In this document: in pieces, positions 35,952-46,056 of the stretch | How the letters are laid out: the number at the start of each line of letters is the position of its first letter | Numbering within the stretch: the first letter of the stretch is position 1 | Origin: Candidatus Schekmanbacteria bacterium | GTDB lineage: Bacteria > CSSED10-310 > JACPHN01 | Assembly (NCBI GenBank): GCA_016188575.1 | Contig: JACPHN010000045.1 | Location: 1 to 64,000 of the forward strand | Direction of reading: 5' to 3' | DNA length: 64,000 nucleotides | Notes under the pieces: generated by a model | What the model saw: only the letters and a program-made list of their open reading frames with translations | What the model was told of the DNA's origin: nothing | Database searches by the model: none | Made by a program: the position numbers and the translations under genes

Positions 35952-37931
35952 ATGATTCCGCAGGAAGACATCGACCGAATTCGCGATCGCCTCGATATCG
36001 TCGACGTGGTCCGCTCATACCTCGGCGCGGAGCTCAAGCGCGCGGGCCGCTCCTATGTCGCTCTGTGCCCCTTTCACAAGGAGCGCACGCCGTCCTTCAA
36101 CGTCTTCCCGGAGCGACAGATGTTCAAGTGCTTTGGGTGCGGCGAATATGGCGACGTCTTCGCGTTCGTAATGAAGCGGTCGGGGCTGAGCTTTGGAGAG
36201 GTCCTGAAGGAGCTGGCGCGGCAAGCGGGCGTCGAGCTGCGGATCGCGGCAACCTCCCCCGCCGAGCGGGCGCAACAGGACGCCAAGCAACGCCTCTACA
36301 GTGCCATGAGCACGGCGGCGGAACATTATCACCGCCTCCTGCGGGAGAGCCCGGCGGCGGCCGAGGCGCGGCGCTACCTGCGCGAGCGCGGGATCACCGC
36401 CGCGACGGTAGCGGCCTACCGGCTGGGGTACGCGCCGGAACGAGGAGACCTTGGCCGCGCCTTGCGCGACTTCGGCATCACCCCTGAAGCACTCAATCAG
36501 GTCGGGTTGCTGCGCGCGGGGCAGCAGCAAGACCGCTGGTACGACTTTTTCCGCGGCCGCCTGCTCATTCCGATTGCGGACGCCGCCGGGCGCATTGTGA
36601 GCTTCGGTGGGCGGCTGCTGGCGGGCGGCGAGGGGCCGAAATACATCAACACCGCCGAAAGCCCGATCTACCAGAAGTCGCGGCTCTTGTTCGGCCTGGA
36701 TCGCGCCGCCAAGGCAATTCGCCAGGACGGCACCGCGGTTGTGGTCGAGGGGTATTTCGACGTGTTGCTGCCGGCGCAGTCGGGCCTTCCAGGATTCGTC
36801 GCCCCCTGCGGAACGTCGCTGACCGCAGAGCATGCAGCGCTGTTGCGGCGCCACGCCCGCCGCGTTGTGGTGCTCATGGACGCGGATGCCGCCGGTGAGC
36901 GCGGTGCCGGCCGCGCCGCCGAGCTGCTGCTGCGAACGGGTGTGCAGGTGGCGCTGGCAACGCTCGACGCCGGCGCCGACCCCGCGGACATGATTCAGCA
37001 AGATCGCTCCGACGTGCTCGTCGCCAAGATCGCCGGAGCGATGCCCGCAATGTCGGCGCTTATCGACATGGCGGTCCGGCGCTTCGACCTCCGACTGCCG
37101 GATCAGAAGGTTGCGGCGCTCGAATCGCTCCTTCCCGTCCTGGCGGTCATACCCGATGAGGTTGAACGGTACCATTTCTGCCCGATCGTCGCTCACCGGC
37201 TCGGAATTCCCGACGAGGTCGTGCTGAACCGGCTGCGGCGCCGGCGCGAGCGCGATGGCGCGGGCAGCTCGGGCGCCACCGCCGATACCGCCGGCAACGA
37301 CCAGCCGGGCACAGCCCCGGCGGCTGAGCGGGCAGCTCCGGCGGTCTCGGCCACCGAGCGGAATCGCGCGGGCTACCGCGGCGGCCGTGGTGGCTGGGAC
37401 GGACGACGGCGTGAACCGACTCCGCCTCCGGTCTTTGCGATCCCGTTCAGTCCTCCTGCGCTCACGCTCTCGCCCGAGGAGATCCTGGAGGGCGCGATGG
37501 TCGCCGCCATGGCACGGCACCCGACGCTGGCCGCGGATACCCTGGCCGAGTACCCGGTCGACTCGTTTCGGCATGGAGGGTTTCGCAAGGCGGCGGCGCT
37601 GCTGGCAGTACACCCCGTCCCGGCAACCGCCGGCCGCTTGCTTTCCGAGCTCGGCGGCGCCATGCCCGCGACAGACCTCGGAGAGCTCGCCAAGGAGCTC
37701 ACCAGGGACACCTCAGTCGATCAGGACAACGACCTGCTGCGACATTGCCTGGTGCGGCTCCGGCAGCTCGCTATTCGCCAGGAGCTGCGCATGATCACCG
37801 GCTCCATCCAGCAGCTCGAGTCCGAGGGCGCGAGGGAGGCAGACTCAGGCGAGCGGCTGCAGCGGCTGGTGCGGCGAAAATCAGAGCTCAGACAACATCT
37901 GCGCAACCTCGAGGCCGCCGGCGCCGAGTAG
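35952..37931 (+). CDS. dnaG: DNA primase
   Basis: This 659-residue protein has the CHC2 zinc finger (CPFHKERTPSFNVF, FKCFGCG), the catalytic core with TOPRIM motifs (EGYFDVL near residue 265, DADAAGERG) and a C-terminal helicase-interaction domain. It lays RNA primers at the replication fork. Between core and C-terminal domain lies a long Gly/Arg/Pro/Ala-rich linker (about 430-500), longer than in most DnaG. The usual downstream neighbour rpoD is absent; a metalloprotease follows in the opposite direction. Confidence 0.97.
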   Translation: MIPQEDIDRIRDRLDIVDVVRSYLGAELKRAGRSYVALCPFHKERTPSFNVFPERQMFKCFGCGEYGDVFAFVMKRSGLSFGEVLKELARQAGVELRIAATSPAERAQQDAKQRLYSAMSTAAEHYHRLLRESPAAAEARRYLRERGITAATVAAYRLGYAPERGDLGRALRDFGITPEALNQVGLLRAGQQQDRWYDFFRGRLLIPIADAAGRIVSFGGRLLAGGEGPKYINTAESPIYQKSRLLFGLDRAAKAIRQDGTAVVVEGYFDVLLPAQSGLPGFVAPCGTSLTAEHAALLRRHARRVVVLMDADAAGERGAGRAAELLLRTGVQVALATLDAGADPADMIQQDRSDVLVAKIAGAMPAMSALIDMAVRRFDLRLPDQKVAALESLLPVLAVIPDEVERYHFCPIVAHRLGIPDEVVLNRLRRRRERDGAGSSGATADTAGNDQPGTAPAAERAAPAVSATERNRAGYRGGRGGWDGRRREPTPPPVFAIPFSPPALTLSPEEILEGAMVAAMARHPTLAADTLAEYPVDSFRHGGFRKAAALLAVHPVPATAGRLLSELGGAMPATDLGELAKELTRDTSVDQDNDLLRHCLVRLRQLAIRQELRMITGSIQQLESEGAREADSGERLQRLVRRKSELRQHLRNLEAAGAE

Positions 37932-37973
37932 CGCCCGGGCGACGGCGCGGCGGCGGGCCAGTCGGCCGACGCC

Positions 37974-38010
37974 AAAAAAAAGCGGAGGCGGCGCCGCGCG
38001 CCACCTCCGC
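37974..38010 (-). terminator. Intrinsic terminator of the metalloprotease gene
   Basis: Read on the minus strand the hairpin GCGGAGG...CCTCCGC (plus-strand arms 37982-37988 and 38004-38010) is followed by eight T (the A run 37974-37981). It ends the minus-strand transcript about 45 bases after its stop. Confidence 0.85.
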
Positions 38011-38052
38011 CGGGAAGACTATCCAGGGCCGCTGCCGGCCTGGGCTCAGGCG

Positions 38053-38922
38053 TTACATGCCAGCGCGGTAAGCCGCCCACTGCGCATCCATGCGGACGCC
38101 CTGGCCGCTGGAGAACATGAACATGCAGGCATCGTCGGTGTAGTCCATGAAGTTCTCCACGGGGTCCAGACCCTTCTGCCGGAGGCAGGTGTCGCGATTC
38201 GTCGGGCAGCCATAGGCGGGGCTTTTCTCGGCCGGCGTGTCGGAGACATAGTCGCCGCCGCGAGTGCCGTCCTTGCAGCCGCCCTGGAAGGTGTGATAGA
38301 GGCCCATCCAGTGGCCGACCTCATGAGTCGCGGTGTTGCCGAGGTTGTAGGGAGCGGCGGAGCCACCCGGAAGCGAAGCGTTCAGAACGACCACACCATC
38401 GCTCGCGGGGGCGTTCTTGTAGCTCGAAGGGAAGGTCGCCCAGCCGAGCAGCCCGCCACCGATGTTTGCGGTGTAGACATTGAGGTCCTCTGCGGTGCCC
38501 TTGCGCAGCGCGGCCTTGGCTGCCTTCTCGGCCGTCGAACCGTAGCCCATGGTATACCAGGAGTCGTTGGCCGTTCGCTCCACACCGGCCAGATTGAACG
38601 TCCAGCCGAAAGGCCCGTAGGCGTCATTGAGAACGGCCATCTGGTCGGAGATCCTGCCGTCACTGACATTGCCGGCGCCGGAGCTGGAGGTGATCACATG
38701 GAAGTAGACATCCACGATTCCGCCACTTGCCAGATCCGCCTCGGCACCGCGCCTGGAGAGCAGCGTCATGGCCTCGTCCTCGAGCTTCGCTCCCAGGTCG
38801 GCGCTCGGATGAACCGTGCCGCACTTGAGGGCATGCGCAGCGCCATTATCTCTCGGCCCCGCGACAGCCAGCGACGTTCCCATCAGCATCACTCCGACCA
38901 AGGCTACTGCCATCTTCTTCAT
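38053..38922 (-). CDS. Secreted M43-type (pappalysin-like) zinc metalloprotease
   Basis: This 289-residue protein starts at ATG 38922, with GGAGG nine bases upstream. It has a signal peptide ([22 protein letters not shown]), a short propeptide and a metzincin catalytic domain. H200-E201-V-G-H204 and H210 form the HExxHxxGxxH site ([11 protein letters not shown]), and a methionine turn is seen in NFMDYTDD. Such enzymes digest proteins outside the cell; several Cys suggest disulphides. It is monocistronic, with its own terminator. Confidence 0.9.
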   Translation of the reverse strand: MKKMAVALVGVMLMGTSLAVAGPRDNGAAHALKCGTVHPSADLGAKLEDEAMTLLSRRGAEADLASGGIVDVYFHVITSSSGAGNVSDGRISDQMAVLNDAYGPFGWTFNLAGVERTANDSWYTMGYGSTAEKAAKAALRKGTAEDLNVYTANIGGGLLGWATFPSSYKNAPASDGVVVLNASLPGGSAAPYNLGNTATHEVGHWMGLYHTFQGGCKDGTRGGDYVSDTPAEKSPAYGCPTNRDTCLRQKGLDPVENFMDYTDDACMFMFSSGQGVRMDAQWAAYRAGM

Positions 38923-39280
38923 TGCTATCCTCCAGCATCGCCGTAAATAATCGTGGACAATCCCGGCGAGGGGCCTCTCCATCTCCCAGCGACCATTTCC
39001 CGCCACGCTTACCATACGTGCAAGTTGAATGCCACCTGAGTGACGGCCGGAAAACAGCACAAACTGGCCATCGGCATTGCAGTCGTCCCCGCCCGTGGCA
39101 AGAAAAGTCACACCATGCATCCGCGGAGCGCCGCCGCGCCGTGCAGAAGATGCGTAGATCAAGCGATCTGGCGCCATGTATGCCGGACCGCTCCACACTG
39201 TGACGGATTCGTCCCGCCCTACCAGGCCAGGTTCGGTCCGCCCGGTGGCCGGCCGCAGGCAGGGAAGGAGCGGGGCGCCC
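38923..39280. other. Intergenic stretch with no gene seen
   Basis: About 360 bases lie between the metalloprotease start and the end of the kdpD-like gene. No supportable gene was found. It must contain the metalloprotease promoter near its left end. Confidence 0.45.
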
Positions 39281-40960
39281 TCAGGCGATGTCCTGCGGAC
39301 TCGAGCCCTCGTGCTCTGCCAGCACCGCGAGCACCTGGGCGGGCGAGTGCGCCCGCGCCGCGCACCCCTGGAAATCCAGTCCGCGCAGCATGCGGGCCGC
39401 CGCCGCCAGCACTTGCAGGTGCGCGGGTGCATTCGCGGCAGGGGACAAGAGGAGCAGGACGAAGCGAATTGGCGTTTCGGCCGGCGTATCCAGGACACCG
39501 GCCTTCGTTACCCCCAGCGCTAGCAGCGGCTCCACGAGGTTCTCCAGGCGGGCATGGGGCAGCGCGACACCCTCGTTGAGGAAGGTCGAGCCTTCCGCTT
39601 CGCGCGCCTGCACTGCTACCAGTGCAGCCTCCTCATCGATGCGCGGGCTTGCGGCGGCGAGGCTCGCGACGAGTCGCCGCAAGATCTCGTCGCGGGTGGC
39701 AGGGTTTTCCCAGATGATGATGTGCTCCGGCCCAAGGCGGTTCGCCAGCAGCCCGGGTCGCGATGATCGCAGGCGAATCGCCGACCCTGCCGGCCACTCT
39801 GGGCGCTCCGGCGGCGCGTCGTTCCCGGGCGGAGCCTCCTGAACGTCGACCACCACCACCGTCACCCCCGGAGTCCGCTCGACGAGCTCCTCGGCGAAGC
39901 TGCGCCGGCCTCGCGCGCGCTGCCACCAGGACAGCGGTGGCGAGCGCCCGATGACGATGTGGCCGATGCGGTACTCACGCGCGAATCGCCGAATGGTGTC
40001 GACAACGTTCTCTCCCTTGAACGTGAAAACGACCGCACCGAGCTGGTTTGCCAGCGTCAGTGTGTCGGCCAATAGCCGCTGGGTGACCGGGTCGATTGCT
40101 GTGGGCTCCTCGGCCGGCGTTTGTACATAGAGCGCGTACCAGTTGCGGTTGAGCCTGCCCGCCAACCGCGAGGCGGCGCGCAGCAACCGGGCGCTGTTGG
40201 GTCCCCGCGAGGACAGGCAAACCATGACCTGGTCCGGGAGAAACCTGTCCTCCGGATCGAGGATCTCGCGCCGCTTCAGATCGATCTGGGCGGCGAGCTC
40301 CCGCAGGGTCAGCTCGCGCAGGTGCTGCAAGTTCGCGGTGGTGAAGAAGTGCTCGAGCGCCTGCGTTGCCCGGTCCGCGGGGTAGACGCGGCCCTCGCGA
40401 AGGCGGCGCTGCAGGTCTTCCGTGGTCAGGTCGACGTTGACGATCTGATCGGCGTCTGCGATGACCGCATCCGGCAGGCGCTCCCGGACCTTGACGCCGA
40501 CCAGCTTCTCCACGGTGTCGTACAAGCTTTCCAGGTGCTGGAGGTTGAGCGTCGTGATCACGTGAATTCCCGCCGCCAGGAGCTCCTGGACGTCCTGGTA
40601 CCGCTTTGCGTTCCGGCTATCCGGCGCATTGGTGTGGGCGAGCTCATCCACCAGCGCCACTTCGGGCCGGCGCGCGAGCACTCCGTCGAGGTCCATCTCC
40701 TCGACGATGATGCCGTGGTATTCCATGAGGTGACGCGGCACTACTTCCAGGCCGGAAACGAGCGCCTCCGTCTCCTGGCGGCCGTGCGCCTCCACGTAGC
40801 CGACCACCGCGTCGATCTCGTCCGCCACCAGCCGATGTCCTTCCAGCAACATCTGGTACGTCTTGCCCACGCCCGCCGCGTAGCCCAGGTAGACTTTCAG
40901 CCGCCCGCGCCGCGAACGGCGAATCATCTGCAGGAACGTGGCGGCGCGATCTTCCCGCAT
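39281..40960 (-). CDS. Kinase-less KdpD-like sensor fused to a PTS EIIA domain
   Basis: This 559-residue protein has the KdpD N-terminal domain (residues 15-225) with Walker A GVGKT (K33) and Walker [17 protein letters not shown]-like domain follows (about 240-365). The membrane sensor and histidine kinase of ordinary KdpD are missing. In their place residues 400-559 match a PTS EIIA type-2 domain with active-site H469 in [12 protein letters not shown]. Free EIIA-Ntr binds and stimulates KdpD in Escherichia coli, so the fusion may hard-wire that contact. No kdpE or transmitter lies in the window. It is the last gene of the kdp operon. Confidence 0.9.
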   Translation of the reverse strand: MREDRAATFLQMIRRSRRGRLKVYLGYAAGVGKTYQMLLEGHRLVADEIDAVVGYVEAHGRQETEALVSGLEVVPRHLMEYHGIIVEEMDLDGVLARRPEVALVDELAHTNAPDSRNAKRYQDVQELLAAGIHVITTLNLQHLESLYDTVEKLVGVKVRERLPDAVIADADQIVNVDLTTEDLQRRLREGRVYPADRATQALEHFFTTANLQHLRELTLRELAAQIDLKRREILDPEDRFLPDQVMVCLSSRGPNSARLLRAASRLAGRLNRNWYALYVQTPAEEPTAIDPVTQRLLADTLTLANQLGAVVFTFKGENVVDTIRRFAREYRIGHIVIGRSPPLSWWQRARGRRSFAEELVERTPGVTVVVVDVQEAPPGNDAPPERPEWPAGSAIRLRSSRPGLLANRLGPEHIIIWENPATRDEILRRLVASLAAASPRIDEEAALVAVQAREAEGSTFLNEGVALPHARLENLVEPLLALGVTKAGVLDTPAETPIRFVLLLLSPAANAPAHLQVLAAAARMLRGLDFQGCAARAHSPAQVLAVLAEHEGSSPQDIA

Positions 40961-40978
40961 GGGGCAATCTCGTGCCGC

Positions 40979-41662
40979 CTAGCGGTGCCGTTCGCGCGCG
41001 TCGAGCGCCAGATTCAAGGTCAGCACGTTCACCCTCGGTTCCCCGAGAAAACCCAGGTCGCGTCCCTGTGTGTGCGCCGCGACCAACCGCTCCAGCTCAA
41101 TGCGGTCCATGCCGCGCGCCCGCGCTACCCGGGGCGCCTGGAGCCGCGCGTTACGCACGCTAATGTGGGGATCGACGCCGCTTGCCGACCGCGTCACCGC
41201 GTCGGCCGGCACCGCTATGCTCGCGGCCAACTCGTTTTCCCGACGATACCGGACGACGAGCGCGGCGACTCCCGCGAAGGACTCGCCGCGCCCCGGACCC
41301 GCCGCATCGCCGGTCAACCCGCTGATGAGCCGCGCCGAGGTCGGTCCCAGGTTCGTCCCCCCTGAGCTCGCCGGGTCGTGACCAAAGTCTCCAGCTCCGG
41401 AAGGCCGCGGATGAAAATATCGCGGTTCTACAAAGCCCTGGCCGAGGAGCTCCGAGCCGACGATGGCCATCGCCTCGCCGCCGGCAGCGCGCATTAGCGA
41501 TCCATTGGCTCGCCACGGGAAGAGGAGCTGGGCAAGACCCCAGACCGCCAGCGGATAGGCCCCACAGACGATCCCGGCAAGAAGTACCGTCACGACTGCG
41601 GCGACCCGTACGTTCCCGACCCAGCTCGCCGGTTGAGCAGGTGACAGCGCAGTGGAAAGCAT
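40979..41662 (-). CDS. kdpC: KdpC subunit of the potassium P-type ATPase
   Basis: This 227-residue protein has one N-terminal membrane helix (VRVAAVVTVLLAGIVCGAYPL) and the soluble KdpC domain (FVEPRYFHPRPSGAG, GGTNLGPTS, VPADAVTRSASGVDPHIS). The ATG at 41662 fits with GGAG about 11 bases upstream; a TTG at 41680 also lies in frame. KdpC holds the complex together and tunes ATP affinity. It sits between kdpB (18 bases) and the kdpD-like gene (18 bases). Confidence 0.95.
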   Translation of the reverse strand: MLSTALSPAQPASWVGNVRVAAVVTVLLAGIVCGAYPLAVWGLAQLLFPWRANGSLMRAAGGEAMAIVGSELLGQGFVEPRYFHPRPSGAGDFGHDPASSGGTNLGPTSARLISGLTGDAAGPGRGESFAGVAALVVRYRRENELAASIAVPADAVTRSASGVDPHISVRNARLQAPRVARARGMDRIELERLVAAHTQGRDLGFLGEPRVNVLTLNLALDARERHR

Positions 41663-41680
41663 CACGACGGGTATCTCCAA

Positions 41681-43708
41681 TCAGACCAGTCCGAGCAGAT
41701 CATGAATGAGCAGATCGACGAGCTTGATGCCGGCAAACGGGACGAGCAGCCCGCCGACTCCGTAGACAAGCAGATTTCGGCGCAGAATCGCGGCGGCTCC
41801 GAGGGGCCGGAAACGGACCCCGCGCAGCGCCAGCGGAATCAGCGCCACGATGATAACGGCGTTGAAGATCACGGCGCTGAGAATGGCGCTCGCGGAGGAA
41901 CCGAGCCGCATGACGTTCAGCGGCGCGATCTCGGGAATGGCGCCCACCAGAATGGCCGGCAGGATCGCGAAATACTTGGCGACGTCGTTGGCGATACTGA
42001 ATGTCGTCAACGCTCCGCGGGTGATGAGGAGCTGCTTGCCGATCTCGACGATCTCGATCAGCTTGGTGGGGTTGGAGTCGAGGTCGACCATGTTTCCGGC
42101 TTCCTTGGCGGCCTGTGTCCCGGTGTTCATCGCCACCCCGACGTCCGCCTGGGCGAGTGCCGGAGCGTCGTTGGTGCCGTCGCCCGTCATCGCCACCAGG
42201 TGCCCGGCGGCCTGTTCGCGCCGGATGAGCGCCAGCTTGTCCTCAGGTCGGGCCTCCGACAGAAAGTCGTCGACACCCGCCTCGTCGGCAATGGCGCGAG
42301 CGGTCAGCGCATTGTCGCCGGTGATCATGATGGTGCGAATGCCCATGGCCCGGAAGCGCGCGAAGCGATCGGGCAGACCGCCCTTGACGATATCCTTGAG
42401 GTGGACGACACCGAGCACGCGGTGCTCTTCGGCCACCACCAGCGGCGTCCCGCCGCTCGCCGCGATGTCGTCCACGGCCGCCTGCACCGGCGCCGGGAAG
42501 TCGGCACCGACGAAGGTGCGCACCGCGTCGGCGGCGCCCTTGCGGATGGCTCGCCCCACCAGGTCGACGCCGCTCATCCGCGTCCGCGCGCTGAAGGGCA
42601 CGAACCGCGCGCCTGGAAGCTGGCGGATGTCGCGCCCGCGAATCCCGAATTGTTTGGCCAACACGACGATGCTGCGTCCTTCCGGCGTCTCGTCCGCAAG
42701 CGAGGCGAGCTGCGCCGCATCCGCGAGCTCGCGCATCTCCACTCCCGGCGCCGGCACGAGCGCCGTCGCCTGCCGATTGCCGAGGGTGATCGTGCCCGTC
42801 TTGTCCAGCAGCAGGACATCGACGTCGCCGGCTGCTTCTACCGCGCGCCCGCTCATCGCCAGAACATTGCGCTGCACCATGCGATCGATGCCGGCAATGC
42901 CGATCGCGCTCAGCAGGCCGCCGATGGTCGTCGGGATCAGGCACACCAGCAGTGCCACCAGCACTGTGACCGACAGCGCGACCCCCGAGTACATCGCCAG
43001 AGGCCGCAATGTGATCACGGCCATCAGGAAGATCAGCGTCATTCCGGACAGCAGAATGCCGAGCGCAATCTCGTTGGGGGTCTTCTGCCGCCGCGCACCC
43101 TCGATCAGACCGATCATTCGATCCATGAAGCTCTCGCCCGGATCGGCCGTGACGCGCACCTCGATCCGATCGGACAGCACGGTGGTGCCGCCGGTGACGG
43201 CGCTGCGGTCGCCGCCCGCCTCGCGAATGACGGGCGCGGATTCTCCCGTGATGGCTGCTTCGTTGACCGTTGCCGCCCCCACCGTGACCTCACCGTCGGC
43301 AGGAATGATCTCGCCGGCCGCGACCACCACGACGTCGCCCTTGCGCAGCGACTCCGCCGGCACCCGCTCGCTCCCGCCATCCGCCGTCACGCGGTTGGCG
43401 AAAGCCTTCGTCCGCGCCTTCCGGAGCGCATCGGCCTGGGCCTTGCCACGGCCCTCGGCCAGTGCTTCGGCGAAGTTCGAGAACAGTACGGTAAAGGCGA
43501 GCCACAGTGCCACCTGCGCTCCAAACCCCACCGCCCCGCCGGCGAGCGACTCGCGGGCGACGTCGGCGATGGCGACGCAGGCTCCGACCTCGGTCACGAA
43601 CATGACCGGGCTCCGCACGAGGTGTCTCGGATTCAGCTTGCGCAGGCTTTCCCGGAGCGCCGGCACGACCAGCCGGCGATCGAAGAGGCTTTGCGAACGA
43701 GCTCTCAT
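41681..43708 (-). CDS. kdpB: KdpB, ATPase subunit of the potassium pump
   Basis: This 675-residue P-type ATPase has the phosphorylated D302 in DKTGTITLG, the TGES loop in [10 protein letters not shown] and the [13 protein letters not shown] hinge. It hydrolyses ATP to power high-affinity potassium uptake with KdpA, KdpC and KdpF. It starts at ATG 43708 and lies 22 bases after kdpA. The length and motifs are normal. Confidence 0.98.
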   Translation of the reverse strand: MRARSQSLFDRRLVVPALRESLRKLNPRHLVRSPVMFVTEVGACVAIADVARESLAGGAVGFGAQVALWLAFTVLFSNFAEALAEGRGKAQADALRKARTKAFANRVTADGGSERVPAESLRKGDVVVVAAGEIIPADGEVTVGAATVNEAAITGESAPVIREAGGDRSAVTGGTTVLSDRIEVRVTADPGESFMDRMIGLIEGARRQKTPNEIALGILLSGMTLIFLMAVITLRPLAMYSGVALSVTVLVALLVCLIPTTIGGLLSAIGIAGIDRMVQRNVLAMSGRAVEAAGDVDVLLLDKTGTITLGNRQATALVPAPGVEMRELADAAQLASLADETPEGRSIVVLAKQFGIRGRDIRQLPGARFVPFSARTRMSGVDLVGRAIRKGAADAVRTFVGADFPAPVQAAVDDIAASGGTPLVVAEEHRVLGVVHLKDIVKGGLPDRFARFRAMGIRTIMITGDNALTARAIADEAGVDDFLSEARPEDKLALIRREQAAGHLVAMTGDGTNDAPALAQADVGVAMNTGTQAAKEAGNMVDLDSNPTKLIEIVEIGKQLLITRGALTTFSIANDVAKYFAILPAILVGAIPEIAPLNVMRLGSSASAILSAVIFNAVIIVALIPLALRGVRFRPLGAAAILRRNLLVYGVGGLLVPFAGIKLVDLLIHDLLGLV

Positions 43709-43730
43709 GTTCAGGATCTCCGGAAAGCGT

Positions 43731-45461
43731 TCAAAACTGGCGGCCCGCGTGCATGAGGAAGTGCTCCTCCGCCGGACCTAGCACCAGGGCGGGAACAAAC
43801 GTGAGCGCCCCAACGATGATGATAACGCCTGCGAGCAAGATGCCGAACGTCAGCCCCGCGGTGGGGAAGGTCCCCGCTCCGCTCGGCACCCGCTTCTTGC
43901 CGGCCAGGCTGCCCGCGAGCGCAAGCACCGGTACGATTACGAAGAAGCGGCCGAAGAGCATTGCCAGGCCCAGCGTCAGATTCCACCACGGGGTGCTCGT
44001 GCGCAGCCCCGCGAACGCACTGCCGTTGTTGCCGACCGCCGAGCTGAACGCGTAGAGAATCTCGGTGAGGCCGTGGGGACCGGCGTTGCCGAGCTGCGAC
44101 GTGCCCCAGGTCGACGCCGCCGCCCAGCCGGAAAAGCCCAGGATGCCAAACGCCGTAACGAGGATCGCAAGCGTGGCCATCTTGACGTCGAACGCCTCGA
44201 TTTTCTTGCCGAGATATTCCGGCGTGCGACCGACCATCAATCCGGCGATGAAGATCGCAAGGATCACGAAGAGCAGCAGCCCATACAACCCGACCCCGAC
44301 GCCGCCAAAGATCACCCCGCCTGCCTGGATATTGAACAGCGCTACCAGCCCGCCCAGCGGCGTGAGGGAGTCGTGCATCGCATTGACGGCGCCGCACGAG
44401 GCGTCCGTGGTGAGTGTGGCGAACAACGCGGAAGAAAACACGCCGAAGCGCACCTCTTTGCCCTCGAGATTGCCGTCCGCCGGGTCGACGCCGAGCGCGT
44501 GAAACTGGGGGTTGCCGGCCGCTTCGGCCCACCACAGCGCCGTCGCACCCGCGAGGAAGAGCACCAGGCAGACGGCCCATAGTGTCCAGGCGTGCGCGCG
44601 AGCGCGCGCCGTGCACCCAAAGTAATGAATCAAGCCGCTCGAAATCGCGAAGATCGAGAGCATTTGGACAAAGTTGGTCAGCGGGCTCGGATTCTCGAAG
44701 GGAAAAGCGGCGTTGGCGCCGGTGAAGCCGCCGCCATTGGTGCCGAGCATCTTGATGGCCACCTGGGACGCCATCGGCCCGCGAGGGATGAGCTGCGTTG
44801 CTGCGGCGCCGTGGCCCTCTAGCGGCGCCGCCGTCACGTACTCGCCAAAGCTCTGGATGGTCCCCTGCGACACCAGAAACAGGGCGTACGGCAGTGACAG
44901 CGGCAGCAGCAGATACAGGGTGATGCGGACCACGTCCACCCAGAAGTTGCCGATTCCGCGGCTACGGTCGCGGGTGATGCCGCGGACGAGCGCGGCGGCG
45001 ACGGCGATGCCCGCGGCTGCGGAGAGGAAGTTATGGAGCGACAGCGCGACCATCTGCGAGAGGTAGCTCATGGTGTCCTCGCCGCTATAGCTTTGCCAGT
45101 TCGTGTTCGTCGTGAAGCTCGCTGCCGTGTTGAAGGCGAGGTCGGGGGTGAGCGGGGTGCCGAGCGCATCGGGGGAGGGATTGAGGGGCAAGACGTCCTG
45201 CAGTCGCAGCAGCGCGTAGGTGAACAGCAAGGTGACGAGGCTGAGGGCAAGCAGCGCGGACGCGTACTCCGGCCAGCTTTGCTCGCGGGCGGGGTCGATC
45301 GCTGCGGATCGGTAGATCAGGCGCTCGAGGGGGCGGAGGAGGCGGTCGAGCGGCGTGGCGCCACCGTCGAGCACCCGGCCGAGGTAGGCACCAAGGGGCC
45401 TGGTGAGCGCGGTCAGGAGTGCGACGAAAAGCGCGAGCTGTAGAAAGCCAATGAAGGTCAT
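43731..45461 (-). CDS. kdpA: KdpA, potassium-translocating subunit
   Basis: This 576-residue membrane protein has ten or so helices and the selectivity loops [32 protein letters not shown] and [11 protein letters not shown]. It binds and passes potassium in the high-affinity Kdp complex. ATG 45461 begins the usual first helix ([13 protein letters not shown]). The gene follows kdpF after 44 bases. Confidence 0.98.
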   Translation of the reverse strand: MTFIGFLQLALFVALLTALTRPLGAYLGRVLDGGATPLDRLLRPLERLIYRSAAIDPAREQSWPEYASALLALSLVTLLFTYALLRLQDVLPLNPSPDALGTPLTPDLAFNTAASFTTNTNWQSYSGEDTMSYLSQMVALSLHNFLSAAAGIAVAAALVRGITRDRSRGIGNFWVDVVRITLYLLLPLSLPYALFLVSQGTIQSFGEYVTAAPLEGHGAAATQLIPRGPMASQVAIKMLGTNGGGFTGANAAFPFENPSPLTNFVQMLSIFAISSGLIHYFGCTARARAHAWTLWAVCLVLFLAGATALWWAEAAGNPQFHALGVDPADGNLEGKEVRFGVFSSALFATLTTDASCGAVNAMHDSLTPLGGLVALFNIQAGGVIFGGVGVGLYGLLLFVILAIFIAGLMVGRTPEYLGKKIEAFDVKMATLAILVTAFGILGFSGWAAASTWGTSQLGNAGPHGLTEILYAFSSAVGNNGSAFAGLRTSTPWWNLTLGLAMLFGRFFVIVPVLALAGSLAGKKRVPSGAGTFPTAGLTFGILLAGVIIIVGALTFVPALVLGPAEEHFLMHAGRQF

Positions 45462-45505
45462 GGCCAGTCGTGCTCCTTCCGAGGATGCAGCGCGGCGCGC
45501 TGGCG

Positions 45506-45589
45506 CTAGAACTTCTCCGGACGCACGAGGGTGGCGAGGAGATATCCGACGAGGGCGACTGCAACGATTCCGACGATCAGGTCGAACAT
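45506..45589 (-). CDS. kdpF: KdpF stabilising peptide
   Basis: This 27-residue single-helix peptide (MFDLIVGIVAVALVGYLLAT, then LVRPEKF) is the usual KdpF. It stabilises the Kdp complex in the membrane. It lies directly upstream of kdpA. Confidence 0.9.
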   Translation of the reverse strand: MFDLIVGIVAVALVGYLLATLVRPEKF

Positions 45590-45591
45590 GG

Positions 45592-45675
45592 TCAGATTCG
45601 CTGGCAAGCGCGCACGTAGAGCGAGCACAGGGCGAAGAATGCGACGGTAACGAGGATGAAGGCGAGGTCGGTCAG
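45592..45675 (-). CDS. Second small membrane peptide before kdpF, probably with a CTG start
   Basis: The frame ends two bases before the ATG of kdpF and reads LTDLAFILVTVAFFALCSLY, then VRACQRI. Small peptides of this form, normally starting MTDL, precede kdpF or kdpA in many genomes. Here a CTG stands in the ATG position, and GGAGG lies five bases upstream, so CTG is the likely start. It would add one more helix to the pump or its regulation. Confidence 0.5.
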   Translation of the reverse strand: MTDLAFILVTVAFFALCSLYVRACQRI

Positions 45676-45731
45676 GGTGGCCTCCGGAGCTCGGGTGATA
45701 TCGGCGCGGCGCTGGGGCGGCCGGCGGCGAT

Positions 45732-45750
45732 GTCGTTTGTTGCAAACGAC
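45732..45750 (-). promoter_or_regulatory. Inverted repeat upstream of the kdp operon
   Basis: GTCGTTTG at 45732-45739 and CAAACGAC at 45743-45750 are perfect 8-base arms around TTG. The site is about 60-75 bases upstream of the first kdp reading frame, where a regulator of potassium uptake should bind. No regulator is encoded nearby. Confidence 0.45.
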
Positions 45751-45881
45751 GCGCCAACCCGTAGCTCGGCGCTTCAGAGGCCGTACGATCTCGCCATGGC
45801 CACCTGTAATCACAGCCCGCTTGCCATGACGGGACAGGCGCGGTGGCGTTGCCGCAGTGATCAAGACCAGGCATACATGAA

Positions 45882-45925
45882 TTCCCTCCCCCCCGCTCAC
45901 GGGGGGGGGAGGGTTTGGGTGAGGA
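45882..45925. repeat. C/G-rich palindromic element, copy E
   Basis: CCCTCCCCCCCCGCTCACGG, then GGGGGGGGAGGG and TTTGGGTGAG. It lies between the kdp operon and the unknown 602-residue gene and resembles copy D. The remaining bases of the 45676-46056 gap hold no gene I can support. Confidence 0.5.
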
Positions 45926-46056
45926 GCCTCGATGACGCCCCTCAGAGCTGCCTGCAGGCGCGCAGAGCGGGAGGCATTCATTGCGAAATGCAAGATGCCT
46001 CGTCAGCCAGCTTGCATAGTGCACGGCTGGCGCGCCGCGCTCACCGCGGCGCCCGG

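Noticed and set aside
41702-43756. Long plus-strand open frame opposite kdpB
   Set aside because: Arg/His/Gly-rich shadow of a clear KdpB gene.
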